Shown: one piece after another, positions 9,364-21,289 of the stretch
Layout: each line of letters opens with the position of its first letter
Position numbering within the stretch: the stretch's first letter is position 1
NCBI RefSeq assembly: GCF_902806685.2
Contig: NC_048539.1
Location: 5,344,501-5,408,500 of the forward strand
DNA from: Maniola hyperantus
Taxonomy: Eukaryota > Arthropoda > Insecta > Lepidoptera > Nymphalidae
Reading direction: 5' to 3'
DNA length: 64,000 bases
Notes under the pieces: generated by a model
Database searches by the model: none
The model's input: the letters and a program-made list of their open reading frames with translations, nothing else
Told to the model about the DNA's origin: nothing
Program-made: the position numbers and the translations under genes

Positions 9364-12300
9364 ATGTCAGCAGGCGTGTCAGATCAGGTATTTCGCGTTT
9401 ACGCTCATTTGTGCTTTATTTACGTGTAATCGTACGGTTATTTTGTGTAATTCTTACACGTTTTGTTTCTTGTTTCATGTTCGTTGGGCATGTAGCGGAT
9501 GAAAGGGCAAGGGAACCAAGGTAAAGACTTGCGATTATGACGTTGCAGCCTGCAGGTGTTTTGTGAGTAGGAAGGACCTCGCACCGGTCGGCGGCGGCTC
9601 GCCGCTCTGCTTACGCGTCCGGTATCGTGATGCCGTCGTTCTAAAGCGTCATCTAATTTTCACTTTCTTATTCAAATACATAAGTATTATAGTTACTTAA
9701 GTACTCACTAAACATATTCATTTCATACCCTTCACTGTTATCACTTTCTTCTGAGAAACGACTTAGCTAATGAAGATGTTTCATGTTACTCATTACGTGT
9801 TTAAGTTCAACAAGTTTATGTTCAAAACAGTAAAGTGATTATTTACTGAGATTACAATTTAGTAATCGAATAGTTAATACTTAGTTGTTTAGTAATATAA
9901 AATTTCATCTTAGTCTCATTAATACAAATTAATCGAACACAAACATAAATTAACTGTTGTTGCATAAAATTATAGTTACATACTGCTAGTTACTGAATGT
10001 TTTCATAAATAGCTTTTATATTCTGATTTACACAATAGTAGCTCAACAGATTTTTATGTTCTTTATGTCCTAAGGTTATCAAAAATAATGTTGTTATGTA
10101 TGACTAAGTAACTTGTAAGTAAAAAATATTGTATTAAGTATGTACTTACTACCAGCAAGTCAATTTTAACCTTGTCTTAGCTAGTGGAACTTGACATAAC
10201 AATGACAGCAACTTCTGCAAGTTTTGTTGGTAGTGGACACTTGGCATTAAAACCACCTAAAACTTAATCATGCATCATCATCATCATCATCAATACATCA
10301 CCAGTTCACTACTGAGTACACAACAGTCAGTCGTCTCAGAATGGCCTTAGTTTATGGCATGGTTTACGCATCAACAGATGGAACGGAAATGTTTAAGTGC
10401 GGAAACCAGCCCAGAATGAAGTTGGCTTGGTTTAGGCGATAGTTAATGGCCATATGGCATGGTTTAGGCCATAGTTCACTCTAGCCAAGTGCACATTGGC
10501 TGACTTCAAACGCCGCTGACAACATTATAGAAAAAAATTAGGTATGCAGATTTCCTTATGATGTTTTCCTTCACCATTAAAGCAAGATGTGATAGTTAAT
10601 TGCTGTAAACTCTCATTACTCGGAAAAGTTAGAGGTGCATGCCTGGGATCAAACCCTGAATCTCACAATTAGGCGATAAAATAAGGATAGAAGATAACTT
10701 TCCTGGTAGAGTGGTAACTAGCTACTGCCGTAGATCATTTAGAATTTCCAAAATACCCCTTTCAGGAATCGAACCCAGCATCCCTCATTTATAAGACCAC
10801 CATGCCGGAGAGCTCATCACAACTGCCCATTAGTGCAGTGAACTAGAGTAAGAGAACTCTCGGTTTGATCCTGAATCGACGATATGTCAAATATTCGCCA
10901 TGGTGATGTGAAATCAAAGAGAAATAGGGCTACTTTAGGACTACCTGCGTCAAACGTACAAACATTTGACGCCTGTCAGCGTCGTTGAATCTTGTCGACG
11001 TTTTGTTAGAAGTTACCTAACTGTTGTGAACTGCTATTAGGTTTTAAATAGGGTAATGGTTACCAGTTTCCAAAATTTTTTGTTATATCTAAATTCCAGT
11101 GGCAAATGTACCTAAGGAGCAACACTTAGAGAGTGGCGGCGACGAGCTGGCGGAGGTGTCATGGCGTCACCAGCAGCAACCATCCTATGCACCACCAATA
11201 TCGTCAGCGGCCGACCACTACAGCCCGGCAGGTAGGTACATAAATTTTCGAAAATATCTCTTGTAGAACAGAAGCTTTACATGACCCCTTGGCACGAAAG
11301 TTGTGATTATCACATTGTTACAATCGTAATTGATGTGATTGGCTGAATTTATTGCATCATTACTGAGATTGCAGTTTAGCCAATATTATAGCCAGAGTGA
11401 CTATCAATCAGGTAGTTGCAATCTTCATAATAGCATTCAAACTACGCAGTAGGCTTGGTATAGTGACCAGCAAACGACTTGAGAATAAAGCTGCATAGTG
11501 GGACAAAGTTGACGAAACGCGGGAAACAAAAGGCAATTGATCAGCCTACGCGTGCTCTTGCACGGCAGAAATTCCGTCGCGATGCTTCGGTCCGGTCCTG
11601 AAAATCAACTATTATCAAATACAATATGGTGTATTGATCAAGTTCTTTGAAGGTCACTGTAATACAATAGGTAAAGCTCATGCAAAGCTAGATATTAAAG
11701 CCAGAAGTGCAACACTCAGCAGCGTGTCGAATCCAGCTTTTAATAGCTATATAAAGGAACTGTATGAAAGTGTTGAACTGGAAATCGTGAAATTTAGGTA
11801 CAAAGAAAGAAAAACATTTATTTCTGAAATTATGTCACACATTAAATGTTATACATAAGCGTTGGTTATCATCCTGGCGTTTCCTCCACTTGAGAATTGT
11901 GCCCCAAGCAGAAGCGCCGAATAAACTGTCATGTGTGGCATAACCACAAAAAATAGGTTCCATCTCAGCATAATGCTTGATGCACAAGACTGTACAGCGC
12001 TGATTTTCAGCTCGAACCCTCACTGTAACGACACCACTCATAGGTGTAGTGATATAATATTCACAAACACCTTACTTCACTTTACCTTGAACTCAACCAA
12101 ACCATAACTTGTTTTGAATTTGGAGTTGTTCATTATGTTTCTAATAATGTTCAGCTCCAAATTCACGCCGAGGTCCGATAATAGACAAATACACAAGGGA
12201 TGGTATTCTTGCCTTGCTCCTCGGTTCGGTGGCGATTTTGAGGTCCATGTGCAGTACAAATAGTTTGTGATAGAAAAACCAGATTACCAGACCGCCAACT

Positions 12301-14722
12301 GTCCGTCAGTCCGTCCGTCCGTCTGTCCGTCCGTCCGTCCGTCGGTCGGTCTGCGCGATCTCATGAACCGTAAGAGGTAGAGTGGAAATTTTCACAGAAT
12401 GTGTATTTCTATTTTCTATTGCCGCTATAACTACAAATAATAAAATTTTCGAAATGGCCGCTATAAAAATTTAAAAGTTGTTTTTCGTTTGCGAGTCCAA
12501 CTCGCACTTGACCGATTTTAAAAGTATTTAACTTTTATAAATTTCTTGCTTTTCTTGTTTCAGGTTATTATGGCACAACAGCCCTTCCTTATCAGGCATT
12601 TGGAGTTGGGGATGGAACTTGGTCCACCAATGGAACAGACCCAATGACCTTCCTTGGAGGATACAATCCTCACGATTCTTATGGCATGGATGGTAGCTAG
12701 TATTTATTCCAGTCAAACTTTTTAAATAAAACCAATAAGGTCAACAGTTTTCACTGGATGTTATCGTAATTTTTAGGGTTCCGTACCCGAATGGTGCCAA
12801 CGGTATCCTATTGCGTCTGTCCGTTCGTCTGTCTGTCAGCGGGATGTATCTCGTGAACTCGTGTCTCGCCAGTATAGCAACTAATTAATCAAAATCAAAA
12901 TGGCCACCATGAAAATTCTTATGCTATGGTACGGAATTCTTCCTGTGAGAGTCTAACTTGAACTTGACCGATTTTTGTAGCACCTTAATATTTTTCTTTC
13001 AATCAGTTTTTTATTTTTCAGATCAAATTCTAAAATCTTTATTAATCATAAGGTACGTTTCAGGTGTGTTTGGACCATCTACAACACCATTTTCAACAGC
13101 TGCATTTGGGCAGCCATCAACATTTAATTATTTTCCGGGAAACGGTGACTATTCTACTTGGGGTCAATTAGGGCGAGCCAAGCAGTATGATGATTACTAC
13201 AGAACTGATGGGTTATACGTGCCAGATGGCATCAAGGCCGTGGACGCCGGCGTCCAAGCACTGTCGCTCGGCGAGCACAACAAGATCGACAAGGATCGCA
13301 CACCTGAACTCAAAGACGTATCAAGTGGATCGCAACCCAAAAAGATGACGTGGGCATCGATAGCTAGCCAACCGGCCAAGCCCGCTCCTTTAATGCAAAG
13401 CGCCGGCCTCAAGAAGAAGGGACCAGGAATGCCGCCTCCACCAATTGTGCCAGGCAAACATAACATGGATATCAGTACATGGGACGCGGGTAAAAGCGCC
13501 CCCGTGGTGACAGCGCCGCCGCCTCCGCAGATGCAGCCCCCGCCCGTGCCGGCCCCGCTGCCCATGCCGCAGCCCGCGCCGGTGCCTGCGCCTGCGCCGA
13601 TGCCGCGCGGTCCGCCGCCGCCGCACCAGCAGCCGCCCGCGTGGGCTCGCGCGCCGCCGCCGCACCAGCCGCGGCCCCCGATGCCCCCGCCGCCCGCGCC
13701 ACCCGTTGTGGCCGCCGCGGCGCCCGCTACTCCACACCCTGTGCTGGAGGAATTGCGCGTTAAGAACGAATATAATCCGAAGGAATTCGACCTCAGCGCC
13801 CCACTCGCTCGTTTCTTTGTGATTAAATCGTACTCGGAGGACGATATCCATCGTAGTATCAAATACGAAATCTGGTGCAGCACCGAACACGGTAATAAAC
13901 GCCTCGATGCTGCGTTTCGCGATCGCGAAAGGGAGGGCGGCATGGTATACCTCTTGTTCTCAGTGAACGGTAGCGGCCACTTCTGCGGTATGGCTCGTAT
14001 GATCAGTGCCGTCGATTACAATTCGAACTCGAGTGTGTGGTCGCAAGACAAGTGGAAGGGACAATTTCGCGTTAGGTGGATATATGTTAAAGATGTTCCT
14101 AACGTTCAACTGCGTCATATCAAATTAGAGAACAATGAGAATAAGCCGGTGACAAACTCGCGCGACACTCAAGAGGTTCCGCACGCCAAGGGTCTCCAAG
14201 TGTTACGTATCATGCATAGTTACTGCCATTCCACCTCAATTTTTGATGATTTTATACATTACGAGAGACGCCAAGAAGAGGAAGACTCGCGCAAAGTTCC
14301 TAACAGCCCTCCTCCTCACAATAGCCGCGAAGAAAACGAGGGTGGTCGCGGGTATCGGAACAACTATCGTGAGTATCGCGAGAATCGCGATGGGCGGGAC
14401 GGTCGGGACGGACGCGAACACCGCGACGGACGCGACAACAGAGACCACCGCGACGCGCGAGAACCACGAGACCCGCGGGACTCGCGCGACCCACGGGACA
14501 CGCGAGACCCGCGCGACCATAGGGACGACCGCGACGGACGAGATAATCGCGACCATGGTTATCGTGACCGCGAATCCGGATACAGGCCCCATCATAAGGT
14601 TCCGTTTCTGTTTTCGAAATATTTTGCTATTTGTTTATTATGAATGTGGGTGGATTGAAATGTGTTGGTTTCTTTTTCAGGATCGTGACGGCTCACGCGG
14701 TCGTGGACGTCCTCGTAACTGA
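9364..14722 (+). CDS. YTHDF: YTH-domain m6A reader, YTHDF family
   Basis: It is a cytoplasmic-type reader that binds N6-methyladenosine in mRNA. Exons are 9364-9387, 9496-9520, 11100-11231, 12564-12692, 13064-14598 and 14681-14722. They give 628 residues. The N-terminus (MSAGVSDQ, then RMKGQGNQ) matches vertebrate YTHDF proteins. The middle has the KHNMDISTWD motif and a long Pro-rich stretch (about residues 223-329, GC-rich DNA). The YTH domain spans about 350-505 (FFVIKSYSEDDIHRSIKY, KRLDAAF, LLFSVNGSGHFCG, SIFDDF). The aromatic cage is W374, W429 and W434. After the domain comes a tail of RD/RDG/RDP repeats (about 545-609), then DRDGSRGRGRPRN. Exon 5 could also start 42 bases earlier in frame. 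Vertebrates have three YTHDF genes; insects usually have one, so no paralogue number is given. Confidence 0.95.
10268..10690 (-). mobile_element. tRNA-derived SINE (GTGATAGCC family), decayed copy in YTHDF intron 2
   Basis: It is in reverse orientation. It starts with a CATCAT run, continues through CACCAGTTCACTACTGAG and GATGTTTTCCTTCACC, and reaches the head region with GCATGCCTGGGATCAAACCC. It is about 420 bp with internal divergence and a possible internal duplication around 10340-10470. Confidence 0.65.
11232..12297. other. YTHDF intron 3, left part: mostly unassigned
   Basis: A TGATTGGCTGAATTT palindromic fragment (about 11300-11425) resembles 2100-2240. Open stretches of 74 codons (11634-11858, plus) and 60-68 codons (12077-12259 and 11835-12041, minus) have no recognised similarity and no splice-consistent link to the YTHDF frame. 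I treat them as intron or dead-repeat sequence. Confidence 0.4.
12298..12520 (+). repeat. (GTCC)n microsatellite with dispersed-repeat flank
   Basis: GTCCGTCCGTCCGTCTGTCC-type tandem repeats cover about 12298-12352. Next comes a block with TCATGAACCGTAAGAGGTAG and a GAGTCCAACTCGCACTTGAC end, like the 3' end of the GGGTTCCG family. It ends 45 bp before YTHDF exon 4. Confidence 0.65.
12774..12975 (+). repeat. GGGTTCCG-type dispersed repeat in YTHDF intron 4
   Basis: It begins TTTTTAGGGTTCCGTACCCG, has a GTCTGTCCGTTCGTCTGTCTG stretch shortened here to its core CTGTCCGTTCG, and ends with ACTTGAACTTGACCGATTTT. The middle (GCGGGATGTATCTCGTGAAC) differs from the copies at 31038 and 35782, so it is a related but separate subfamily. 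Confidence 0.65.
13010..13063 (+). promoter_or_regulatory. Two in-frame splice acceptors before YTHDF exon 5
   Basis: An acceptor ending at 13021 has a strong pyrimidine run (TTTTTTATTTTTCAG). A second ends at 13063 (TACGTTTCAG). They are 42 bases apart and both keep the reading frame. Use of the first adds 14 residues (DQILKSLLIIRYVS). The downstream site gives a better fit to YTHDF family sequence, so it was used for the model. Confidence 0.5.
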
Positions 14723-15990
14723 TCATACTTAGTGAGTGAGAACAATTTGAGGACTGGCTTCTCTCCATAGACAACTAGTACTCGAGTAATAATTGGTACC
14801 GCATTACTAGAAGTGTATGTAAACCGGCATACATAAAGCTGCAATGAGGAACCACAAATGATGCGAATCAACAGACTCGCATTACAAGTTACAACTTGGA
14901 CTATTGTTACAAATAGATTATTATTAATTGTTTTGAACAGTGCTTTCGCTAACGAAAAAACATTCAACAAATTAAAATGTGCTAAATGATATTTTATACT
15001 GGAAGAACATTTAATTAAATAATGACACTAGTGAACAGAACATTAATTATCATGTGTTGGTTTCATATCACATGATGTGTGAAATTGTGGACTTTATTTC
15101 AAATTTGTGGACTAAATCAATTAAATATAGTAATTTTATAACTAGAAAATTCTGTGGTGAGAGGAGTTGATCCTTTTGTTTAAGGACTGGTGGTTTAAAT
15201 GAGTATGATGATTATGATAATATCAATATAGTGTGCACTGATTTGGTGTAGTGTTCGAACGATACTTTAAAGATCAGTGTGTTACAAATATCGGAAATAA
15301 TTTATAATTATCTACGGATACTTGTATGACTTTTGTAATACAAGAGGAATATGTAATCACTTGAGGTGTAAATGGACATTTTATATACAGTTTTATAATC
15401 ATACAGGAATTCTCTCGTATTCTACTTTTGTTTTTAATTTCATATAATGATTTGTGATAAGTGCTACATGATCTTATTTTAACATATTTTTTTATTTGTG
15501 ACCCTTCCCCACTTGTGTTTAATGCAAGATTATTGATTGCATTCACAAAATCATTGTTGACATTAATTATATTTTATCCCATTGATTTAATAAGATGAAT
15601 TGTTTGTGTTTTTAAACATTTGTATATAATAATATGTATTTTTACTATAAGTGCAACAACAGTGTAATGAAGGAAAATTGATTGAAAAAGATGTTTTGCC
15701 ATTTTATTATTTATGTACAAGTACCAATTTTAAAATTCCCACCTTAATTTTTCAAGTGCCCTTTTGTCATATTTGCAACTTTTTAGACCTACTTCATCAT
15801 TGTAATGAAATGAGTTAGGTACTTCTTGATGTTTCATATTACCTAATTAATTATTGTTTTCATAGCATTGTTTGCTTTATCATTTTTTACATGCAATGTT
15901 TATTATTGTTGTCAACATTTGTTACAACAGAAGAAAATACTTGGGATGTATGATTTTATTTTTATAATAAAATATTGAACTGCAAAAACT
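14723..15990 (+). other. Probable 3' UTR of the YTHDF gene
   Basis: About 1.25 kb of AT-rich sequence without repeats or conserved ORFs follows the stop codon. A poly(A) signal AATAAA is at 15966-15971. Repeat-derived sequence begins only after 16260, which suggests the whole block is a long untranslated tail. Confidence 0.55.
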
Positions 15991-16266
15991 AATCAAATTG
16001 TAAAACTTCAAGATCGCTATTGTTCAGTTTCTATAATTTCGCAGTGTTTGTTTATTATTGAAAAATATGTGAACTTGTATAGAGTTCAATTGATACTGAA
16101 TTAAACTGTCATAGACGTTGTTAAGCATTATTTTTAGATTAACCTAACTAAAGGCACAAATACATTAATGTGTTGTGGTTGTGTTGCAAGTTGCAAGACA
16201 ATTGCCTGACATCATTCCGAAGCGCCCAACCTTTACAGAACGAGTTAACTACAAAGAACGATAAGT

Positions 16267-16467
16267 CCCATTACGCAAGGTCGACTAGTCGCCCGGCAAC
16301 TCGGTCGACGGCGACCGTTTGAATCTATAAATTATATGGAAGTCGCCATGTGTATATGCACACAATCTTGCGCACAGACTGCAGTATGCAACTTCCATAT
16401 AAATTATAGATTCTAAGGGTCGCCGTCGACTGAGTTGCCGGGCAACTAGTCGACCGTACGTTATGGG
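16267..16467. mobile_element. Foldback MITE with long inverted arms
   Basis: The left arm starts CCCATTACGCAAGGTCGACT and the right arm ends AGTCGACCGTACGTTATGGG. Arms of about 75 bp include GTCGACGGCGACC and ATAAATTATATGGAAGT opposed by ACTTCCATATAAATTATAGA. A short unique loop with CATGTGTATATGCACAC lies between. No coding capacity. Confidence 0.85.
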
Positions 16468-16654
16468 TTTCTGACTGACATTTGTAAAATATGTAGTAGG
16501 TAAACTTGCCGTCCTTCCCACTAAACATGCCGAAAAAGCAAGCAAGATGCAGCACCACCACCGTAGCCAGGAATTTCGGAAATTTACGGAGTTGCCACGG
16601 GATTTTTAAAAAACTAAATCCATGTTTTACGAACTAAAAAAAAAGTAGTTAAAT

Positions 16655-16865
16655 TCGTAAAACCGATAGACGTTGGGGGCCCAAGGTGCTGGTATGGTGA
16701 CCTCGCACCGGAAGACGCAGTGTTGGAAGAGCCCCCCACTAGGTGGACGGATGACATCAGACGAGTCGCAGGGAGCCGCTGGATTCAGGCAGCGCAGGCC
16801 CGTGGCGTGTGGAATCCCTACAAGAGACCTATGTCCAGCAGTGGACGTCAATCGGTTGATAGTGA
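16655..16865 (+). mobile_element. Non-LTR retrotransposon 3' fragment (reverse transcriptase ORF end)
   Basis: Broken frames encode the typical end of insect LINE polyproteins: PTRWTDDIRRVAGSRWIQAA followed by a TYVQQWTSIG-like stop region. The frame is shifted at least once. The reverse copy is at 32525-32750. No TSD was identified. Confidence 0.75.
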
Positions 16866-16929
16866 TAATTAAATTTATGATCATGAAGCTACGGGCATGA
16901 ACCCTATAAAAACGCGAATTTTTTGATAA

Positions 16930-17165
16930 AACGAAAAAATCTGTACCTACGTAGATAACAAAATAAATGCAAAAGCGTGTCTGTCTATCTACCTATTAAC
17001 TTTTCACGGCCTATCTTTTAACCAGGTACTAGGTATACAGAGAAAGTTGGCATCCCGGAGACATACCGTAACTATAGGGATTTTATCCCGGAAAATCAAA
17101 GAGTTCCTACGGGCTTTGGAAAACCCCGCATAGAAGTATCTATGCGGCCAAAGTAGAGGGGCGAG
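16930..17165 (+). repeat. Helitron-like repeat family B
   Basis: It contains ACTTTTCACGGCCTATC, GGCATCCCGGAGACATACCG, TTTATCCCGGAAAATCAAAG and AGTTCCTACGGGCTTTGG. The 3' end is replaced by an unrelated GCGGCCAAAGTAGAGG stretch. Confidence 0.6.
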
Positions 17166-18601
17166 CAAAGCGGGCGTAAAATGTTCGTTATATTTAAAAC
17201 AAAAAAGTGGTAAATTGAAGTACTAGCCGTAAGTACGTGGGTACTTATCTACGGCTTAAATTTGTTTTTTTGATAATATTTTATAAATAAATTAACTATA
17301 ATATTGACAAAAAATATTTTTTGAACAAGTGATTAAATATTTTTGATAAGTTCTTGCAATTAAACTGCAAGTTAATTGGCGTGTAATGGAACGTAAGAGT
17401 TACTGAATATTGTCTGTGGTTTATTCAAAAAGGAAAGTGTTTCTACTTTCAGGATTTCTCCCTATTTTAAGGCAAACTGACATATTATGTACGACTATAA
17501 TATCATTCAATATAATTGTTTTCTAACATTATACGCACTTAAATTAACAAACTATTATACATCATCATATAATTTTTTTAATCAATTCTATTAAATAAAC
17601 AAATCTAAATTAATAGTAATAAAAAACATTAAATTAAGACTAAAATAAATTAAATTACATCTAAAACCTCATCAAGACCACCACAGCGACTAAACCGTAT
17701 GACTTAAAGTGTTTTTTTTATGTAGACAGAGATTTGGGATAAAATCGAACATCAGATGGTAGCCCTATTTTTATACCCAGGTCAATCAAAGAGGAGCTTA
17801 AATGCTTAGAAAATAGCATATTTGTGATTAGCTGGGAATTAATAATTAATTACATAATCGTATGAGAATGATAATTTGAAAATTGAAAAAAATTATAACT
17901 AGACATCTTTGTCATAAATCAAAATTCACAATTCAAAATTTCAGATCATGAAATAATATAAAAAGTGAAACAATTTAAGTAATAATAATTGATGTTGTAA
18001 TGGTGCGCCCAAAATCAAAGTATTTCTGAGTAATTTACGGTAAATTCGTGTAAAAACTAGGGTAAAACTAAAATCGTAATTGAAAACACTGGTTTGAAGC
18101 TTCTTTGAACTGTCATTTCATACTTGACGTTGACGTATGTCAAAATTCAACAAAATGCCTACAACTTGATCGTGTAATATACAAAATATTTTGAAAAAAT
18201 TATCTTCGAGTTCGAATCTCAGTGCTTTTAGTTCTAAGTGTAGGTAACTGAGTAGTGAATTCAATATGCATCCGAAATTAAAAAGACTCAGTGGACAAGT
18301 GTTACATAAAGGGCTAAAAGCAGGCTATGTTTATTCTTCGGTGTTCTGTCATTCACACACTCCTCATGTAGGTACAGGCTGATGTCTCGCATTTTAGTTC
18401 TGGCGTCGATGCAGGTACGACGCTGCCGGCGGACACTAACAAAACAATGTTATCGAACTCGTATCACTATCAGTTAATCAAAGGACGATAATAATAACAT
18501 GAGTTCGTTCCGGACTTTTTAAATTTTTAATAAATAATGCGTACAAAACGCAATAGACCGATGTTGTGAGTGATTTGCTATGATATTTTTAAAAATGAGA
18601 C
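17166..18601. other. Upstream region and possible 5' leader of HS6ST
   Basis: AT-rich, repeat-poor sequence with no supported ORF. The part from about 18200 to 18601 is more balanced in base composition and is a reasonable place for the HS6ST promoter and 5' UTR. An out-of-frame ATG lies at 18595, 7 bases before the HS6ST ATG. No core promoter motif was assigned. Confidence 0.4.
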
Positions 18602-18790
18602 ATGCATCCGACCGAAATGCAAAAAAGTGTATCAGTGCAAGTAGATAGTGATTTTGCCCTTTTACTGCCCAGTGGTGCATATGAAATTAAAAAGATGGAG
18701 CCAAGATCCAAGCTTCGTAAAGTGATATTGTTCTGTTTACTACTTTCACTGTTTGGAATGGTGGCGTTTGGATACTTCTGTCCCGATCAG
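18602..18790 (+). CDS. HS6ST: Heparan sulfate 6-O-sulfotransferase, coding exon 1 (signal anchor)
   Basis: HS6ST is a Golgi type II membrane enzyme that moves sulfate from PAPS to the 6-O position of glucosamine in heparan sulfate, tuning growth-factor signalling (FGF, for example, in tracheal development of flies). This exon gives 63 residues: a cytoplasmic segment ending in KLRK, then a hydrophobic segment at about 41-59 (VILFCLLLSLFGMVAFGYF). It ends at CAG|GTAACA in phase 0, which matches the acceptor at 33126. The start is the first ATG in frame; Met6 and Met32 are alternatives. Assignment rests on phase, membrane segment and position, because the cytoplasmic part is not conserved. Confidence 0.75.
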
Positions 18791-19260
18791 GTAACATTCC
18801 ATTTCTCTATATAAGAACATACAATTAAGTACTTGTTTATTTTTAATGTTACAAATATTTTCAGTAATATGTGTGCAATGCAATACAGTAGTTACTAAGA
18901 GCTAAATATGCCTGTGACGCTGTGACTACAGCCACATGGATTTAGCTTTTTTTAAAATCCTAACATGTGTAGGTAATATCAAACTTAGTACCTACATAAT
19001 AAGTACCTATACCTACTTCCCAAAACAAAATCATAATAGGTACTACAATTTAAAAAACCTTAAGTACTACAATTAAAAATATTCTAAGAAAAATTAGCTT
19101 AGTACTTAAACCATAGTTATCATGTTAAAAAATGATTTTATTGCTAATCATTTTATTTCTCACAAGTTCTAAGCACCTTTTTAATAGACAGATTTGAGAT
19201 TTAGAAAATATTATCATTTCAACCTATTGCTGGCTTACTACTGGGCATGGGTCTCCTCTC
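18791..19260. other. HS6ST intron 1, start: nothing recognised
   Basis: AT-rich sequence with repeated GTACCTA/TAGGTA words and no ORF or repeat family I could name. Confidence 0.4.
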
Positions 19261-19261
19261 A

Positions 19262-19350
19262 GAATGAGAATAGAATAGATTTTTATTCAAGTAAACTTTT
19301 ACAAGTGCTTTTGAATCATCAACTAGTTTAATTTACCACTGGTTCGGAAT
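19262..19350 (+). repeat. Short copy of the TTCGGAATGCC repeat
   Basis: It contains TTTTTATTCAAGTAAACTTT, ACAAGTGCTTTTGAATCATC and ACCACTGGTTCGGAATGCCG. Other copies are at 52375, 52893 (inverted) and 59615. It is probably the 3' end of a retroelement. Confidence 0.65.
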
Positions 19351-19834
19351 GCCGTTCCGAATGATGCCATTCCGTAATGAAGGATTTGGCCATAGTCTAC
19401 CTCGCTGTCGAAGTGCAATCTAGTGATATACTTATAATAAAACTGTAACTTCCAATCTAAATTTATTCATAGTCACTTAAGCAGCTATATAAATAATGTA
19501 CAAGTCAAATGAAATTAATTTTTTTATCTGTGACTTTGAAATAACTTTTTTTTTTAAAATCAGGTAAAAAACTATGCAAGGGGCAATTGAGAGTACTTTT
19601 ATTTCAGGAAAAGTAAAGGTCCCTTAGGTATTTATAAAATATCTTCATACACACAGACAAATGTGGGCATACACTAGTTAAGTACTTAAAATAAGAAGCA
19701 GGAAGAAATTAAAAGTAGAGATGATAGTGTATTTAAAAAGTAAATAACTACTTAAACAAAACTGTATGATACAATCACTAATTCTAAATGTGGTATGAAA
19801 TATGAATAACTATTTGATATGTACTTGTACTTAC

Positions 19835-20290
19835 TAGCTTCATCATCATCATCATCAATATCCTCCTCCTCCACCCATCACCAGACTATTGAGCACTGGT
19901 TTCTATTCAGACTGAGGAGATTTTGGGCCGTAGTCCACCATAACAACAGTGGCCAAATGCAGATTTGCAAACTACACATTTTTGAGAACATTATGGAGAA
20001 CTATCAGGCATGCAGTTTCCTTACGAAATTTTCATCCACAGTTAAAGCAATTAGTGATATTTAATTGCTTGAAACACACATAACTCGGTAAAGTTTGAGT
20101 TGTGTGCCTGCGATTGAACCCCCAACCTCCTGAATAGGAAGCGAACGTCTTAAACACTTGGCTATCACGGCTCCGCCACGATGGCCAAATACAGATTGAC
20201 AAACTTTACACTTGACAACATTACAGGGGCTATAATATCAGGCATGCAGGTTTCCTCGCGAAGTTTTCCTTCAGCGTTAATGCAAATGAT
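19835..20290 (-). mobile_element. tRNA-derived SINE (GTGATAGCC family), one near-complete and one partial copy
   Basis: Reverse orientation. It runs from a (TCA)n run at 19840 to the head ACTTGGCTATCACGGCTC near 20175. A second piece follows at 20180-20285 (CATGCAGGTTTCCTCGCGAA). The head contains a B-box-like GTGCCTGCGATTGAACCCC in reverse. Confidence 0.7.
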
Positions 20291-20356
20291 ATAATTTAAG
20301 TAATTGATAAAATTCTTGTGATAAGTAATTAACTAGTATGGCTATATAATATAACT

Positions 20357-20750
20357 AGCTTATGACCGCGACTTCGTCCGCGTGGATTACACTTTCAAAC
20401 CCCTGTTTAAACCTTTAGGGATTGAATATTCAAAATCAAGCTTAGCGGATGCCTACGTCATAATAGCTATGTGAATGCCAAATTTTAAACCGATCCGTCC
20501 AGTAAGTAGTTTAAGCTGTGCGTTGATAGATCAGTCAGTCTAGTCAGTTTTTTCTTTTATATCTAAATATATAAAAGTAAAAGGTGACTGATTGACTGAC
20601 TAACTGACTGATCCATGATTGGGCTGAAATTTGTCATGCAGATAGCTATTGTCACGTAGGCAACCGCTAAGAGATTTTTGAAAATTCAACCCCTAATAGA
20701 ATGGGTGGGTTTATTTAACAGTGCGACTCCATCGTAGCGTCGACGACTCT
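20357..20750. mobile_element. Helitron-like repeat family A, two copies head to head
   Basis: Left copy (minus): CTAGCTTATGACCGCGACTT, CGTCCGCGTGG and AGCGGATGCCTACGTCATAA, ending TTATATCT near 20567. Right copy (plus): TCTAAATATATAAAAGT, GTGACTGATTGACTGACTAA and GGGCTGAAATTTGTCATGCA. In the family consensus the element starts TC and ends with a hairpin and CTAGT. Confidence 0.65.
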
Positions 20751-21289
20751 ACTAATTAAAGAGGGTGGCAGCCATGCAAGTCTCTTTCATTTGTTTTTGC
20801 GTTCATACCAGCCAGGCTGCAAAAAGGGCCGCTTGCGACCCTTTAAGCAGCTTAGGCTGTGCTTTCACATAAGACGCGTGTACATTTACGGTAGTGGGCT
20901 TTGACCGGTAATTTTTTAATGAGATTCGCAATATGCACGCGTTGGTTTTCATTTACTTAACGTCTCATATTATTGTAAATACGTGGGAGTTTTTTAAGCC
21001 GATGAAGTGGTACTGTCGCTAGACGGTTATTTTAATTAAAAAGGTAGGCAAGTACTTACTTAATACGTAAGTAAATAATTACATAATAAATACCCATATT
21101 TTAGTCATCTAATTAGCAACAGCTACAAATACACAAAAAAGCTGGAAAGATACTAACTTAGTAAAACATAAACATGCCTGACGTCTCCCAATTCGACGTC
21201 TCGTCGCGTGTTGAACCCAATCAAATCTTGTTAATTTCTAGTAAGTAGTAGTTACTTACTAGAAAATAACTAAGTAGTTACTTACTATC

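Noticed and set aside
10273..10293. CRISPR-like short repeats (CATCAT run)
   Set aside because: It is a simple trinucleotide run at the end of a SINE, as in the other copies at 19840, 32525 and 61000.
11634..12259. Three small open frames in YTHDF intron 3 as genes
   Set aside because: They conflict in strand, show no known motif, and cannot be joined to YTHDF in frame.
13022..13052. A 31-base micro-exon in YTHDF
   Set aside because: It has a perfect donor (AAG|GTACGT), but the intron to the next acceptor would be only 11 bases, too short to splice.
13197..13943. Antisense open frames of 248, 166 and 76 codons opposite the YTHDF exon
   Set aside because: They arise from the GC-rich Pro/Ala-coding stretch and consist of Gly/Ala/Arg runs. 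They are shadows of the sense gene.
14236..14722. Open frames on both strands over the RD-repeat tail
   Set aside because: The repeat keeps several frames open. Only the frame that continues from the YTH domain and splices to 14681 is supported.
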